Source: a virus
Length of the DNA stretch: 37,387 bases
IMG/VR virus record: IMGVR_UViG_3300043773_000651
Span: 1 to 37,387 of that record
Strand: one strand, 5' to 3'
Shown one piece after another: positions 22,345 through 30,024 of the stretch; the first letter of the stretch is position 1, and each line of letters begins with the position of its first letter. The notes under the pieces were generated by a model that was not told where the DNA came from, made no database searches, and was given only the letters and a program-made list of their open reading frames with translations. The position numbers and the translations under genes are program-made.

Positions 22345-23858
22345 GCCGCGACCTTTGAGCGAATGATCTTCGTCACCGCATCCCACATTTCTTCAATGCC
22401 TATGTTCTCCTGACACAGCGCCACGCCAATTGGCCCCTTGGTGCAGGAACTCCAGTCGTAATGCATCATGTGACATGGGTAACAATGGGTTCCACGTGGA
22501 ACGAGACTCGTGGTGTTTTTCCAGTGCTTCGTCAGGTTCTCAACGCTTGAATGTGAGAGCGTGCAAATCTTAGGAACGGGCAGCATGGAAGCGGCATTGA
22601 GCACGCCCGTTTCCGCGCCGATGACAAGGTCCGCATGCGGTAGCAACGCCATCGTTTCTCGGATCGTCCACACGCCAGCACGCTTGAGCACGCGCGGCTC
22701 GTTCTCCCATCCCTCTTCCAAAATCTGATCCATGTCGGAACCGGTCAACGCCACCTTGTAGTCGGTGTGCATCATCAGCCGCGCAAGCAACGCATCCATG
22801 TGCGGCCATGCTTTGTGAATGGACGATCCGGACAACGAATAGAGGATGAACTTACCGATCTTGGACGACTCTCGACGCGCCCAATCGGCTTCCTGCGGCG
22901 AAGGGTAGAACTTGGGCGCAAACACATGCGGCAGATCCGCGATGTCGTGCGTGAATTCCAGATAGTTCTTGTCGAACAACTTGCGCCGCAGATTGATCGG
23001 CCACTTGGCCCCAATGCGCGCAGGCTGCGTCAGCAGCGTTCCCTCGACCGATTCCGAAAGGTTGATGAAGCGGTCGTATTTCTTCTCTTCGTTACCCCAA
23101 AAGTCGAACAGGTTTTCATTCGGGACTTGGTCCGTGTCCTGAAGGATCACGGCATCGATATGCGGATCGTTCTGCACGACCTCCAACCCGCGAGGCGTGG
23201 TGTAGAGCGTGACGTGATAGCCCTCTTTCTTCAGCAACGGGAAGATCGAGGAAGTCATAATCAGATCGCCAAACGCGCCATAGCGGATCACCGCGCACGT
23301 CTTGGCAGGCTTCGGTTCGTCGCACGAGTACCGATGCTTCTGACCGTTTAGTTTCTTGAAGACGAGGTAGAAGCTGTACTCGTCGTCGGCATTGCGCTCT
23401 TCCTTGCGCAGCAGATCCCATCCGCCAATGTCCTTCATGGCATCGATGATGTCTTGCGGCAGAAAGTCGTGCTTGTGATCCGGGTTGGCCCCAGGCTCAC
23501 CGCAATTCGGGTAGAACAGTTTGTGCGGCAGGTACAGGCACAGATGCCCGCCAATCTTGACGACTCGCCACCACTCTTTCAGCGCCGCCTTGTAGTCTTG
23601 GATGTGCTCCAAGGTGTGCGACGAGAAAACCGCATCGCACGATTGACTCGCCACAAGCGGCAAACTTTCTGCGGACTCTACGGGGAGATTGACTCCACGC
23701 ATGCCGAAGTGATGCCCGTTATCAACGCCGATGAAATGAGGAAACGTCTTCCACGGGCCACAACCAATATCGAGGACACGACCTCGGGTATACGGCACAA
23801 GCTCCCATCGGATCTTGGCTGCTTCGTTACCCTGCGGAGCGTTGATGTCCCAAGTCAT
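22341..23858 (-). CDS. Fusion of SAM methyltransferase and GT9-like glycosyltransferase
   Basis: A 505-residue two-domain enzyme. Residues 1-170 are a class I methyltransferase: VLDIGCGP (28-35, motif I), VD46 after motif I, and CDAVFSSHTLEHIQDY (motif IV region). Residues 187-505 are a GT-B glycosyltransferase of the ADP-heptosyltransferase (GT9) kind: CAVIRYGAFGDLIMTSSIFP and LLPHADLVIGAETGVLNAAS with P427 downstream. A C-terminal cysteine group (C459, C462, C472, C482) may bind metal. It lies inside the structural operon between the capsid-proximal and tail-adaptor genes. Likely acceptors are virion protein, nucleotide-linked sugar or LPS; the sequence does not decide. Methylation may cap the sugar. 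Confidence 0.85.
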   Translation of the reverse strand: MTWDINAPQGNEAAKIRWELVPYTRGRVLDIGCGPWKTFPHFIGVDNGHHFGMRGVNLPVESAESLPLVASQSCDAVFSSHTLEHIQDYKAALKEWWRVVKIGGHLCLYLPHKLFYPNCGEPGANPDHKHDFLPQDIIDAMKDIGGWDLLRKEERNADDEYSFYLVFKKLNGQKHRYSCDEPKPAKTCAVIRYGAFGDLIMTSSIFPLLKKEGYHVTLYTTPRGLEVVQNDPHIDAVILQDTDQVPNENLFDFWGNEEKKYDRFINLSESVEGTLLTQPARIGAKWPINLRRKLFDKNYLEFTHDIADLPHVFAPKFYPSPQEADWARRESSKIGKFILYSLSGSSIHKAWPHMDALLARLMMHTDYKVALTGSDMDQILEEGWENEPRVLKRAGVWTIRETMALLPHADLVIGAETGVLNAASMLPVPKICTLSHSSVENLTKHWKNTTSLVPRGTHCYPCHMMHYDWSSCTKGPIGVALCQENIGIEEMWDAVTKIIRSKVAA

Positions 23859-23877
23859 GCGTACCCCACATAGAGAT

Positions 23878-23898
23878 CGGGGGGCATTGCGCCCCCCG
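23878..23898. other. GC-rich hairpin between two late genes
   Basis: CGGGGGGC-ATTGC-GCCCCCCG is an 8-bp stem with a 5-base loop. It follows the stop of the capsid-proximal gene on the minus strand and sits 20 bases before the MTase-GT start. No U-run follows, so it is unlikely to be an efficient terminator. It may stabilise the capsid mRNA or cause partial attenuation. Confidence 0.6.
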
Positions 23899-23906
23899 GT
23901 TGGCCG

Positions 23907-24284
23907 TTAAGCGGTCAGGTCTGCCGGGTATGGCGTTTCAAACTCGACGGTCGCATCCACGACCATCGTCGCACTGTTGGCCTTCGTGCGAAACTCAAGC
24001 CAACCCGCCGAAGAGAGCGAAATGTCTTGAGTGAGCGAGGCGACCGTGTTGGCCGTCCCAGTGCCAAATGTTACGGCTCCAACGGAGGTTGTTCCGTTGT
24101 AGATATCGTAACCGGCGCTCGCATTGGTCCCGGCAGTGAAGACGATGCCGGTAATGCGTTTGATCTTCATCGCGCAGTGCGTAACGTACTTCAGCACCGG
24201 GGTAGAAGCCGTGGTGGCGGGCAGACGAAAGGCGGTGAATTGCCGAACGTTATACTGCGGAGAATCGTAATTAAAGTCAGCCAT
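23907..24284 (-). CDS. Small virion protein next to capsid (possible decoration protein)
   Basis: A 125-residue beta-rich protein (MADFNYDSPQYNVRQFTAFR at the start; ATTASTPVLKYVTHCAMKIK; many Thr/Ala/Val strands; ending VEFETPYPADLTA). The ATG at 24284 has AAGGAG at good spacing. It directly follows the major capsid gene in the direction of transcription, the usual place for a head decoration or cement protein. A hairpin follows its stop. Confidence 0.65.
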   Translation of the reverse strand: MADFNYDSPQYNVRQFTAFRLPATTASTPVLKYVTHCAMKIKRITGIVFTAGTNASAGYDIYNGTTSVGAVTFGTGTANTVASLTQDISLSSAGWLEFRTKANSATMVVDATVEFETPYPADLTA

Positions 24285-24293
24285 GATCGCTCC

Positions 24294-25274
24294 TTAAGCC
24301 GCCGAGTCCCATTTAATGACAGTGGCTTCACTCTCCGTAGTCCGGGCAAGCCCGAATCCGCCGAGGTAGTACCAAGCCACACCCTTAGAACGGTTGAAAT
24401 CCGTTACTTCCTTGAATCGGATTTCCTCCGGCGTATTCACGCCTTCCGCTACCGTGTCGGCCCCGAAGAAGAAAATCCAATCGGAAAGTCCGTTATCCCA
24501 AGCGTCCGACGTATTGGTATACGCGCTGAAGGTCGTGCTATTAGCCGCGCCACCACTGGGCACCGAAGTCTGCTCGACGTAGCGGGTCTGCTCGTAACGG
24601 CCAATTTCACCGTTGAACACTTGAGTAATCCCGCGCTCGGTGTACTTGTAGAGGTCTTCAAGGTTGTTCTTGAAGGTCCGCAAGGCCGAGTGTCGCGCAA
24701 TGGCCATGTAATCCTCGCCCGTGTAGGGTCGGATGTTCCGATCCTTGAGGGTATCGGTCATGGATTTAGCGTGCGTGCTATTGAACGCAATGGAGTTCGT
24801 CGCCGTCGCCGTGCCGTTTGTGGTCAGCACGAAAGCGGTTGAACTGGTGCCCACGGCTCGCAGAACGGTGCGATTGAATTGCGCATGACACAGCGCATCC
24901 AAGTCGCACTGCGAGTCGTACTTGAGCACATCCATGATCGGCTTGCGCACGCTGATTTGTGCGAGCTTTTCGAGCTTGCCGGTATACGGGACGCTAAAGC
25001 CGCGCTCGGAAATCGTGAGCGTGCCTTGCAGTACCGTGGTGTTCCCTTGCGGGATGGTCGACGTTTCCGCGAGGGTACGGTCGCCGCGAGACATCATCGG
25101 CACCAGATCCCACGTGAAGGTTTCACCGCTGCGCTTCGTATTCCAGGCGTTCTTGATGTCCGCGTACTGGCGGAATTTCTGGGTCGCCATATTGCCCTTG
25201 AGAAGCTCGTCGGTAAGGTTCTTACCGTCGAACAAGCCCCCGAGCGAACCCGTAGCAAAGATTTGACCAGACAT
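24294..25274 (-). CDS. Major capsid protein (N4-gp56-like family)
   Basis: A 326-residue protein. TFTWDLVPMMSRGDRTLAET (53-72), STIPQGNTTVLQGTLTISER and GFSVPYTGKLEKLAQISVRK are hallmarks of the N4 gp56-type HK97-fold capsid. DLDALCHAQFNRTVLR, GEDYMAIARHSALRTFKNNL and the final WDSAA complete the family pattern. The length is in the family range. The ribosome site is modest. It follows the scaffold gene. The order scaffold-capsid is standard, but a P22-type portal with an N4-type capsid marks a mosaic head. Confidence 0.9.
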   Translation of the reverse strand: MSGQIFATGSLGGLFDGKNLTDELLKGNMATQKFRQYADIKNAWNTKRSGETFTWDLVPMMSRGDRTLAETSTIPQGNTTVLQGTLTISERGFSVPYTGKLEKLAQISVRKPIMDVLKYDSQCDLDALCHAQFNRTVLRAVGTSSTAFVLTTNGTATATNSIAFNSTHAKSMTDTLKDRNIRPYTGEDYMAIARHSALRTFKNNLEDLYKYTERGITQVFNGEIGRYEQTRYVEQTSVPSGGAANSTTFSAYTNTSDAWDNGLSDWIFFFGADTVAEGVNTPEEIRFKEVTDFNRSKGVAWYYLGGFGLARTTESEATVIKWDSAA

Positions 25275-25281
25275 GATAGGT

Positions 25282-26343
25282 CTACCCTACTGGTTGCCCC
25301 CGCGCCGTTCGTAACTGATTCAGGCGATCTTCGCGGGATAGTGGTTTATCCGGTTCCGGTGCAGCCACTCGTGCAGCAGCAGTCGGAAGGTTCACTATGT
25401 TGTCCTTGCGCGACAACTTGGCATCCAGGCCACTGGTAGGCTGACCGGATTGCGGCGTTGAACTTGATGGCGTCTGCGTGGTAACAGGTTTGCCGATCGC
25501 GTTCCGAAACTCTGCCTCCAGATCGGAGTAAAAACGATTCCAATCTGAAGGCGGTGATTTGTTTAGCTTATCACGTTCCAGTACTAATGCAAGTTTTACT
25601 AATACTGGATTTTGCAGAATGTCCTGATTGCGTTGCGCGAATTGTTGCGCCGCCGTGTTCTGCTGGATCTGCGTCATCACTTGAGCCGCAACTTGATTCG
25701 CGTCCACTTGCTTAGTGTTTGACGCCAGAATCTCCTGCAACGCCTGCGCGGCTTCTTCCGGCGTTCCGAATTGGATCTGCTGCACCTTTTCCTTCAGCAG
25801 TTCTTCAGGCGGCTTAACCGGCTCCTTAGGCTTTGCAGACTCAAACATGACCCGCGCTTGCTCCAGCAGCTTGGCCATCTCCTGCTTTTCATGGTTGGCC
25901 TGAGCAAGCCGCTTCTCGGCGGCTTTATGAATCTGGTACGCAGCCACGCCGCCCAAGGCATCCACATCGGCCTTGGTTACGCTCTGCTCCTCCCCATCGA
26001 TCTTGACCGTCACCATCTCGGGTTCAGACGTAGCGGTAGGTTCAAGCGTCGGCGCTTTAGGCGCAGGATTCTCGGCTACAGGCTGCTCTGCGGGCGTGTC
26101 CTCGGACTCTTCGCGGATGTACTGGTCCATGTCCTCGGGCTTGTTTCGCAAGGCTTCCAGCTGCGCCATACGGGCAGAATGGTCGACCGTAGGCATGGCA
26201 TCTTCAGGAGCATCCGATTCAGAACCAACCGGATCGGTCGATGCTTCCGCCGCCGATTCTGCCGCTGCTGCTGCTGATTCAGCCGCCATTTCACGTTCAC
26301 GCGACCGACGTTCTTGCTGCGCCTGCTTCCGCTTATCGCTCAT
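25282..26343 (-). CDS. Scaffolding protein
   Basis: A 353-residue, highly charged, Ala/Glu/Gln-rich protein. The N-terminus is a long helix (RKQAQQERRSREREMAAESA), then a disordered acidic/proline region (EDTPAEQPVAENPAPKAPTL), a central coiled coil (KAAEKRLAQANHEKQEMAKL), and a basic C-terminus (LSREDRLNQLRTARGQPVG) typical of the capsid-binding end of scaffolds. It lies immediately upstream of the capsid gene. The ATG overlaps the preceding stop (ATGA). No protease domain is visible. Confidence 0.85.
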   Translation of the reverse strand: MSDKRKQAQQERRSREREMAAESAAAAAESAAEASTDPVGSESDAPEDAMPTVDHSARMAQLEALRNKPEDMDQYIREESEDTPAEQPVAENPAPKAPTLEPTATSEPEMVTVKIDGEEQSVTKADVDALGGVAAYQIHKAAEKRLAQANHEKQEMAKLLEQARVMFESAKPKEPVKPPEELLKEKVQQIQFGTPEEAAQALQEILASNTKQVDANQVAAQVMTQIQQNTAAQQFAQRNQDILQNPVLVKLALVLERDKLNKSPPSDWNRFYSDLEAEFRNAIGKPVTTQTPSSSTPQSGQPTSGLDAKLSRKDNIVNLPTAAARVAAPEPDKPLSREDRLNQLRTARGQPVG

Positions 26344-26621
26344 CGAGCTTCCTCATCATGTTGCAAACTTTGTAGGGCTTGTTCGCCCTCGACCACCAAT
26401 CCACGCAGCCAGCCTTCAAACGATTCCGCACGCCAAATAATTGCCTGCAATTCGCGGATACGCTTGCTGTCCTCCGGATTCACGGTCTTAAATTCTTCCT
26501 TGGCTTCCTCGGCTTCCTGAATCGCAAGGCCGATCACGACTTTTCCAAGATCCGAGCGCAAAAACTTGTCCGCGTCATCGCCCAAAATGGCTTCCGCGCT
26601 CAACGTATCGACATCAGTCAT
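26340..26621 (-). CDS. Conserved virion-assembly hypothetical protein (93 aa)
   Basis: A 93-residue acidic helical protein. EAILGDDADKFLRSDLGKVV (10-29), LAIQEAEEAKEEFKTVNPED and IRELQAIIWRAESFEGWLRG give a distinctive pattern often found in the gene just before phage scaffold. The ATG at 26621 lies within the end of the frameshifted upstream frame (stop TGA at 26614), implying coupling. It could act in head assembly or DNA packaging. Confidence 0.7.
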   Translation of the reverse strand: MTDVDTLSAEAILGDDADKFLRSDLGKVVIGLAIQEAEEAKEEFKTVNPEDSKRIRELQAIIWRAESFEGWLRGLVVEGEQALQSLQHDEEAR

Positions 26622-26799
26622 CTATCAGCCCAAGCAAGTTGATAACGATAAATTCCTCGTCCTCGGTGTCCTCGACGGATTGGACGACCACAGGGCGCGG
26701 GATAGGAATCGCCTTCCTGACCTCTTGCACAAGGTCTTCGCGCACCGCGAAGTCCGAGAAACGGATGACCTTTGGCTTTTTTTTTTTGCCCTCTGCCAA
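26614..26799 (-). CDS. C-terminal domain in -1 frame (reached by frameshift at A11)
   Basis: The -1 frame is open here for 61 codons, starting from a TTG that has no ribosome site. After the lysine run it encodes KPKVIRFSDFAVREDLVQEV, RKAIPIPRPVVVQSVEDTED and EEFIVINLLGLIDD, a compact, acidic, globular-looking ending with a normal hydrophobic pattern. It is best read as the real C-terminus of the repeat protein. It overlaps the 93-residue gene by 8 bases, the usual junction in this operon. Confidence 0.6.
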   Translation of the reverse strand: MAEGKKKKPKVIRFSDFAVREDLVQEVRKAIPIPRPVVVQSVEDTEDEEFIVINLLGLIDD

Positions 26800-27374
26800 G
26801 ATGCAGAGCCGGTCGTTTCTTCTTCCGGTAGGGAGTCGCCTAGTTGCACACTCGGAGCAACCGCAGCAATCGCTATGGCAGCGGCAGGGATCGTGATCGT
26901 CTTACCTGCCGCAATCGTCGGAGCCTGGGCTGCAATCGCCACATCCACGGACGGCACATCGACCGTAACACCGACGCCAGCGCCCGCAGAAACGGTCGGC
27001 GCAAGCGCAGCGATTGCCACATCCACCGCAGGAACGATTACGGACTTGCCAGCCGATACGGACGGCGCGACCGCTGCTATGGCGATGTTTGCCGCAGGAA
27101 TTGTGGCCGATGCACCTACGCTGATCGACGGCGCGACCCCTGCAAGCGTAATGTTCGCAGCCGGAACTGAGATCGATTTGCCCGCTGCAATGCTTGGCGC
27201 AACGCCTGCAATCGTGATGTTTGCTGCGGGCGCATTGATCGTGACGCCACTTGCGGTCGCAACCGCAATCGGCATCGGCACATCCGCATCCGACCCCGCG
27301 ACGAGCGACCCATCCCATCCGGTCGTCGTGCCCTTGTAGGCCAGCCACTGATTGTCGAAGCGATTCGTGCTCAC
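26625..27374 (-). CDS. Tandem-repeat virion protein, frame-0 product (frameshift expected)
   Basis: Frame 0 from the GTG at 27374 gives 249 residues. After MSTNRFDNQWLAYKGTTTGW come six repeats of about 22 residues (49-179), likely a beta solenoid or sandwich. After RAKKK (199) the reading frame encodes only Ser/Arg-rich sequence (SQRSSVSRTSRCAKTLCKRS) unlike a natural domain. The -1 frame instead gives a plausible 54-residue ending. The A11 run is the switch point. The biologically intended product is probably the 253-residue -1 fusion. Ordinary termination would yield the repeat domain with a junk tail. Confidence 0.75.
   Translation of the reverse strand: MSTNRFDNQWLAYKGTTTGWDGSLVAGSDADVPMPIAVATASGVTINAPAANITIAGVAPSIAAGKSISVPAANITLAGVAPSISVGASATIPAANIAIAAVAPSVSAGKSVIVPAVDVAIAALAPTVSAGAGVGVTVDVPSVDVAIAAQAPTIAAGKTITIPAAAIAIAAVAPSVQLGDSLPEEETTGSASWQRAKKKSQRSSVSRTSRCAKTLCKRSGRRFLSRALWSSNPSRTPRTRNLSLSTCLG
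26777..26787 (-). other. A11 slippery run, candidate -1 frameshift site
   Basis: Eleven consecutive A on the coding strand (T on the plus strand). Frame 0 reads GCA-AAA-AAA-AAA-AGC; a -1 slip gives AAA-AAG-CCA. An AGAGGG block lies just before it. Such runs allow ribosomal or transcriptional slippage, but are also classic sites of sequencing error. Confidence 0.65.
26838..27230 (-). repeat. Six tandem 22-residue repeats (66-bp period)
   Basis: Units follow PAANITIAGVAPSIAAGKSISV, with variants at every copy; the fourth copy is 26 residues. The consensus is P-A-x-x-(I/V)-(A/T)-(I/L)-A-x-x-A-P-(S/T)-(I/V). DNA identity is partial, so the array is old and kept by protein selection. Confidence 0.8.
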
Positions 27375-27377
27375 GAC

Positions 27378-28523
27378 TTAGCCCCAGGCGAATTCAAGGA
27401 AGCCGCCGAACAGCGTGTTACTGTTGTTTGACGCGTGACGGATCAACGTTAAGCAAGGCAACGCGCCCGCAGTTTCCGTAATCCGGCGCATTCCACCTGC
27501 CTGCGAGGGTGTCGTGCGCTCAACGGATTGATTCGCCAGCACCCCCATGAACATGATCGGCTTGTAGATGATCCCCGCAAGCACGCCAGAAGTAATGGTG
27601 CCGGTAATGATGCATGCCTCGATTTGCCGAACTCCGGTATCTGGCGAGGCCAAGCGAATCATCGGACCATCTTGCACCGGCAGCATGCGTCCGGCTGTTG
27701 CTGCGGTCGTGACAGTGATCGCGCCCGTGGAGTTGGCCGTGTTCCCCGCCTGATCCGTGTACGTGATTGCAATCGTGGGGGCTGTGCCGCCGACTAGGTT
27801 CGTCGTCACAACGAGCGACATGCAAAGCCCTTCACCGGTCGTCCACCGAGGAAGCGCCGTTGTAGATATGTCTTGGCTCGTTCCCGTCGCCGCTGCGATG
27901 CTGCCAGCACCCACCAGTAAATCGACCACGCCGAATATTTGGTTATGCAGCACGTTCGCTAATGCGTGCAGCGACACATTCGTCAAATAGCAATGATCGC
28001 TGCCGCCGATGTTTGCCGTTCCGGGCGACACCATCGAACCGACCGATGATCCCGTGAAAGCACTTCCTCCAGGGATCGCGCCAAACGATCCCGCTGTCGG
28101 CATTCCCGCAATAGCAAACTCGCACTGCCATGCATTACTGGCTAACGCATTGGATGCTTTCAAAAACGAAACCTGCGCCGACTTCCCCGCATTCATCGCG
28201 GTGACAATCTGATCCCACGAGGTAAGCGCACCCCGCATGCGCTTCATCGTTCTGATCACATCGGCATGATCCGAGATACGACGCGCAATCGGAGCCAGCA
28301 CCTCCGCTCCGTATCTTCCGTGCGATACTTCCCGCGCCGTGCGTTCGTACTCCACGCTCTCACGCAGCGCCAAATCCAACGGGCGACGATAGGCTGGATT
28401 TACGTACAGACCACGCTCGCGCGTCATGTAGCCAAGCTCGCCCATGCCCTCGATGCCCCACGGCACAGGAGCGCACTTGCCCTGCAATCCGCTGGCGACC
28501 TTGCGCAGTTCGTCGAGAATCAT
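27378..28523 (-). CDS. Paralogous virion protein 2 (381 aa)
   Basis: The ATG at 28523 overlaps the stop of the upstream paralogue (ATGA). It shares with that neighbour the N-terminal helical part (MILDELRKVASGLQG, AYRRPLDLALR, MKRMRGALTSWDQI) and a beta-rich C-terminal part with GGSDHCYLTN, RWTTGEGLCMSL, YTDQAGNTANSTGA and LPVQDGPMIRLA. The N-terminus is predicted helical and the C-terminus a jelly-roll. It is located between portal and scaffold genes on the late operon. The precise structural role is not known. No enzymatic motif. Confidence 0.7.
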   Translation of the reverse strand: MILDELRKVASGLQGKCAPVPWGIEGMGELGYMTRERGLYVNPAYRRPLDLALRESVEYERTAREVSHGRYGAEVLAPIARRISDHADVIRTMKRMRGALTSWDQIVTAMNAGKSAQVSFLKASNALASNAWQCEFAIAGMPTAGSFGAIPGGSAFTGSSVGSMVSPGTANIGGSDHCYLTNVSLHALANVLHNQIFGVVDLLVGAGSIAAATGTSQDISTTALPRWTTGEGLCMSLVVTTNLVGGTAPTIAITYTDQAGNTANSTGAITVTTAATAGRMLPVQDGPMIRLASPDTGVRQIEACIITGTITSGVLAGIIYKPIMFMGVLANQSVERTTPSQAGGMRRITETAGALPCLTLIRHASNNSNTLFGGFLEFAWG

Positions 28524-29659
28524 GAGTAGACGAACTCCAGCCACTGCAAGATTATTCCCGTGCTCGTTGTAGAGGCGAGCACGAACGATCCGACGAATGG
28601 CAATTCACCGCCGACCGCCGAGGTCAGTTGCTTGATGCCTGACAATTGCGCAGGCGTGCTGCGTTCGTTCCAGAGGTTGAGCGTCATCGTCGGACACACG
28701 ACCAGAGGCTTGTAGATCAGTGCCGCCATAACACCCGACCCCGTCATCGACGCCGACAGAATGCATCCTTCAATCGTGCGTACGCCATAGTCGCCGGTCG
28801 CAAGGCGGATCATTGGGCCATCCTGCACCGGAACGAGACGCCCCGTCGCTGCGCCCGTAGTCAACGCAATCGCGCCGGTACTGTTCGCCGTGTTTCCGGC
28901 TTGGTCGGTGTAGCTGATCGTGATATTTGCCGCTGTCGCCCCGAGCGCCGCCGTTACCTCCAGCGTCATCGCCAGCCCTTCGCCTGAAGTCCATCGCGAT
29001 AGCGATGTCGTGCTGATGTTCTGCGACGTGGCCGATGTGGCGAGAATGTTGCCCGCTGACACCAGCACATCGACGTACATGTGAACGTTTGTGCCGGTCA
29101 CATGGTTGGCGACTGCGTTGGTCAGGTACAAGTGATCCGAGCCGCCGATGGTCACCGGAATCGGCACCGCGCCCGTCGTCGCACTCGTCATGCGTCCGCC
29201 GCCCGGTATGTTGCTGTAACTCGCCGCTGCCGGAACGCCAGCCGTGCGCACGAACGACGACCAGTTATTAGCGACGGTCGTCTGCGATGCTTTGACGCCG
29301 AAGTAGTCGAAATACTGCCCATTCCCGCGTGCGTCGATCACATCGTTGAACGAGGTAATTGCCCCTCGCATCTTCTTGATCGCGCGCACGGCATCGGTCG
29401 TGTCCGATACCCGCTTTGCTGCGGCCAGCAATGCCTCGGCAGGCAATCGCCCGTTGCTCACATCCGCCGCGAGCAAGTCAATCTTGGCTTGATCGCGCAG
29501 CATGGAGGCAATCGGATTGCGATACGCCGTGTTGACGTAGACGCCGTGATCCGACGACAGATGCCCCACCGGACCAATCCCCGGCCACACCAGCGGCACG
29601 GGCGCAGTCCTTGGTTGCAAACCGCGAGACAGTTTTTGCAATTCCTGAAGTATGTTCAT
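28520..29659 (-). CDS. Paralogous virion protein 1 (379 aa)
   Basis: A 379-residue protein, collinear with the downstream paralogue along the whole length: MNILQELQKLSRGLQPR, AYRNPIASMLR, IKKMRGAITSFNDVI, GGSDHLYLTN, RWTSGEGLAMTL, YTDQAGNTANSTGA, LVPVQDGPMIRLA. The pair arose by tandem duplication. The start at 29659 overlaps the previous stop (ATGA). The regions shared most strongly lie in the C-terminal beta domain, suggesting a common partner or symmetric assembly. The function is probably structural (head fibre, collar or decoration); not established. Confidence 0.7.
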   Translation of the reverse strand: MNILQELQKLSRGLQPRTAPVPLVWPGIGPVGHLSSDHGVYVNTAYRNPIASMLRDQAKIDLLAADVSNGRLPAEALLAAAKRVSDTTDAVRAIKKMRGAITSFNDVIDARGNGQYFDYFGVKASQTTVANNWSSFVRTAGVPAAASYSNIPGGGRMTSATTGAVPIPVTIGGSDHLYLTNAVANHVTGTNVHMYVDVLVSAGNILATSATSQNISTTSLSRWTSGEGLAMTLEVTAALGATAANITISYTDQAGNTANSTGAIALTTGAATGRLVPVQDGPMIRLATGDYGVRTIEGCILSASMTGSGVMAALIYKPLVVCPTMTLNLWNERSTPAQLSGIKQLTSAVGGELPFVGSFVLASTTSTGIILQWLEFVYS

Positions 29660-30024
29660 GCTTCGATGGCCGTCCGAACGTCTACCAATGCGTCCGTAAT
29701 CAGGTTGATCGCGTCCTTGTCACCGTGGATGACCGCAGCCGCGGCGAGCGTTAGCTTTTCGTTCAGCGCCAGCAAGACCGGGTCCGGCACCTTGGAATCC
29801 TGCTCGACAATCGGCTTCGGTTCCTGCGCCTCGGCCGTCCTCGGGTCATCTAGAACGCTCGGCGCAAGCTCCCAGAATTGATGTTCCCACCAGCCATCCG
29901 CCCTCGGGTCATCCACCTTGATCAGTTCGATCCCGTACTCGTCGCCCACTTCCTGCACGCAATACGTGATGCTGTTGTCATTGGTTCCTGCCTTGCGCAC
30001 GATGTCACCGACTTGGAATGTCAT
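29656..30024 (-). CDS. Hypothetical late protein, SH3-like N-terminus (122 aa)
   Basis: A 122-residue protein. MTFQVGDIVRKAGTNDNSIT and YGIELIKVDD suggest a small SH3-like barrel, then an acidic linker (DPRTAEAQEPKPIVEQDSKV) and a C-terminal helix (NEKLTLAAAAVIHGDKDAIN). The start overlaps the DUF115 stop (ATGA). No family recognised. It may be an assembly or accessory factor. Confidence 0.65.
   Translation of the reverse strand: MTFQVGDIVRKAGTNDNSITYCVQEVGDEYGIELIKVDDPRADGWWEHQFWELAPSVLDDPRTAEAQEPKPIVEQDSKVPDPVLLALNEKLTLAAAAVIHGDKDAINLITDALVDVRTAIEA

Noticed and set aside
24027-24842. Long plus-strand open frame (271 codons) opposite the capsid gene
   Set aside because: Antisense to the N4-type capsid gene and rich in Arg/Gly/Val with no recognisable motif; a by-product of GC-rich codon use.
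29081-29881. Plus-strand open frame (266 codons) opposite paralogue 1
   Set aside because: Antisense shadow with Arg/His/Cys-rich translation and no ribosome site or neighbours on that strand.
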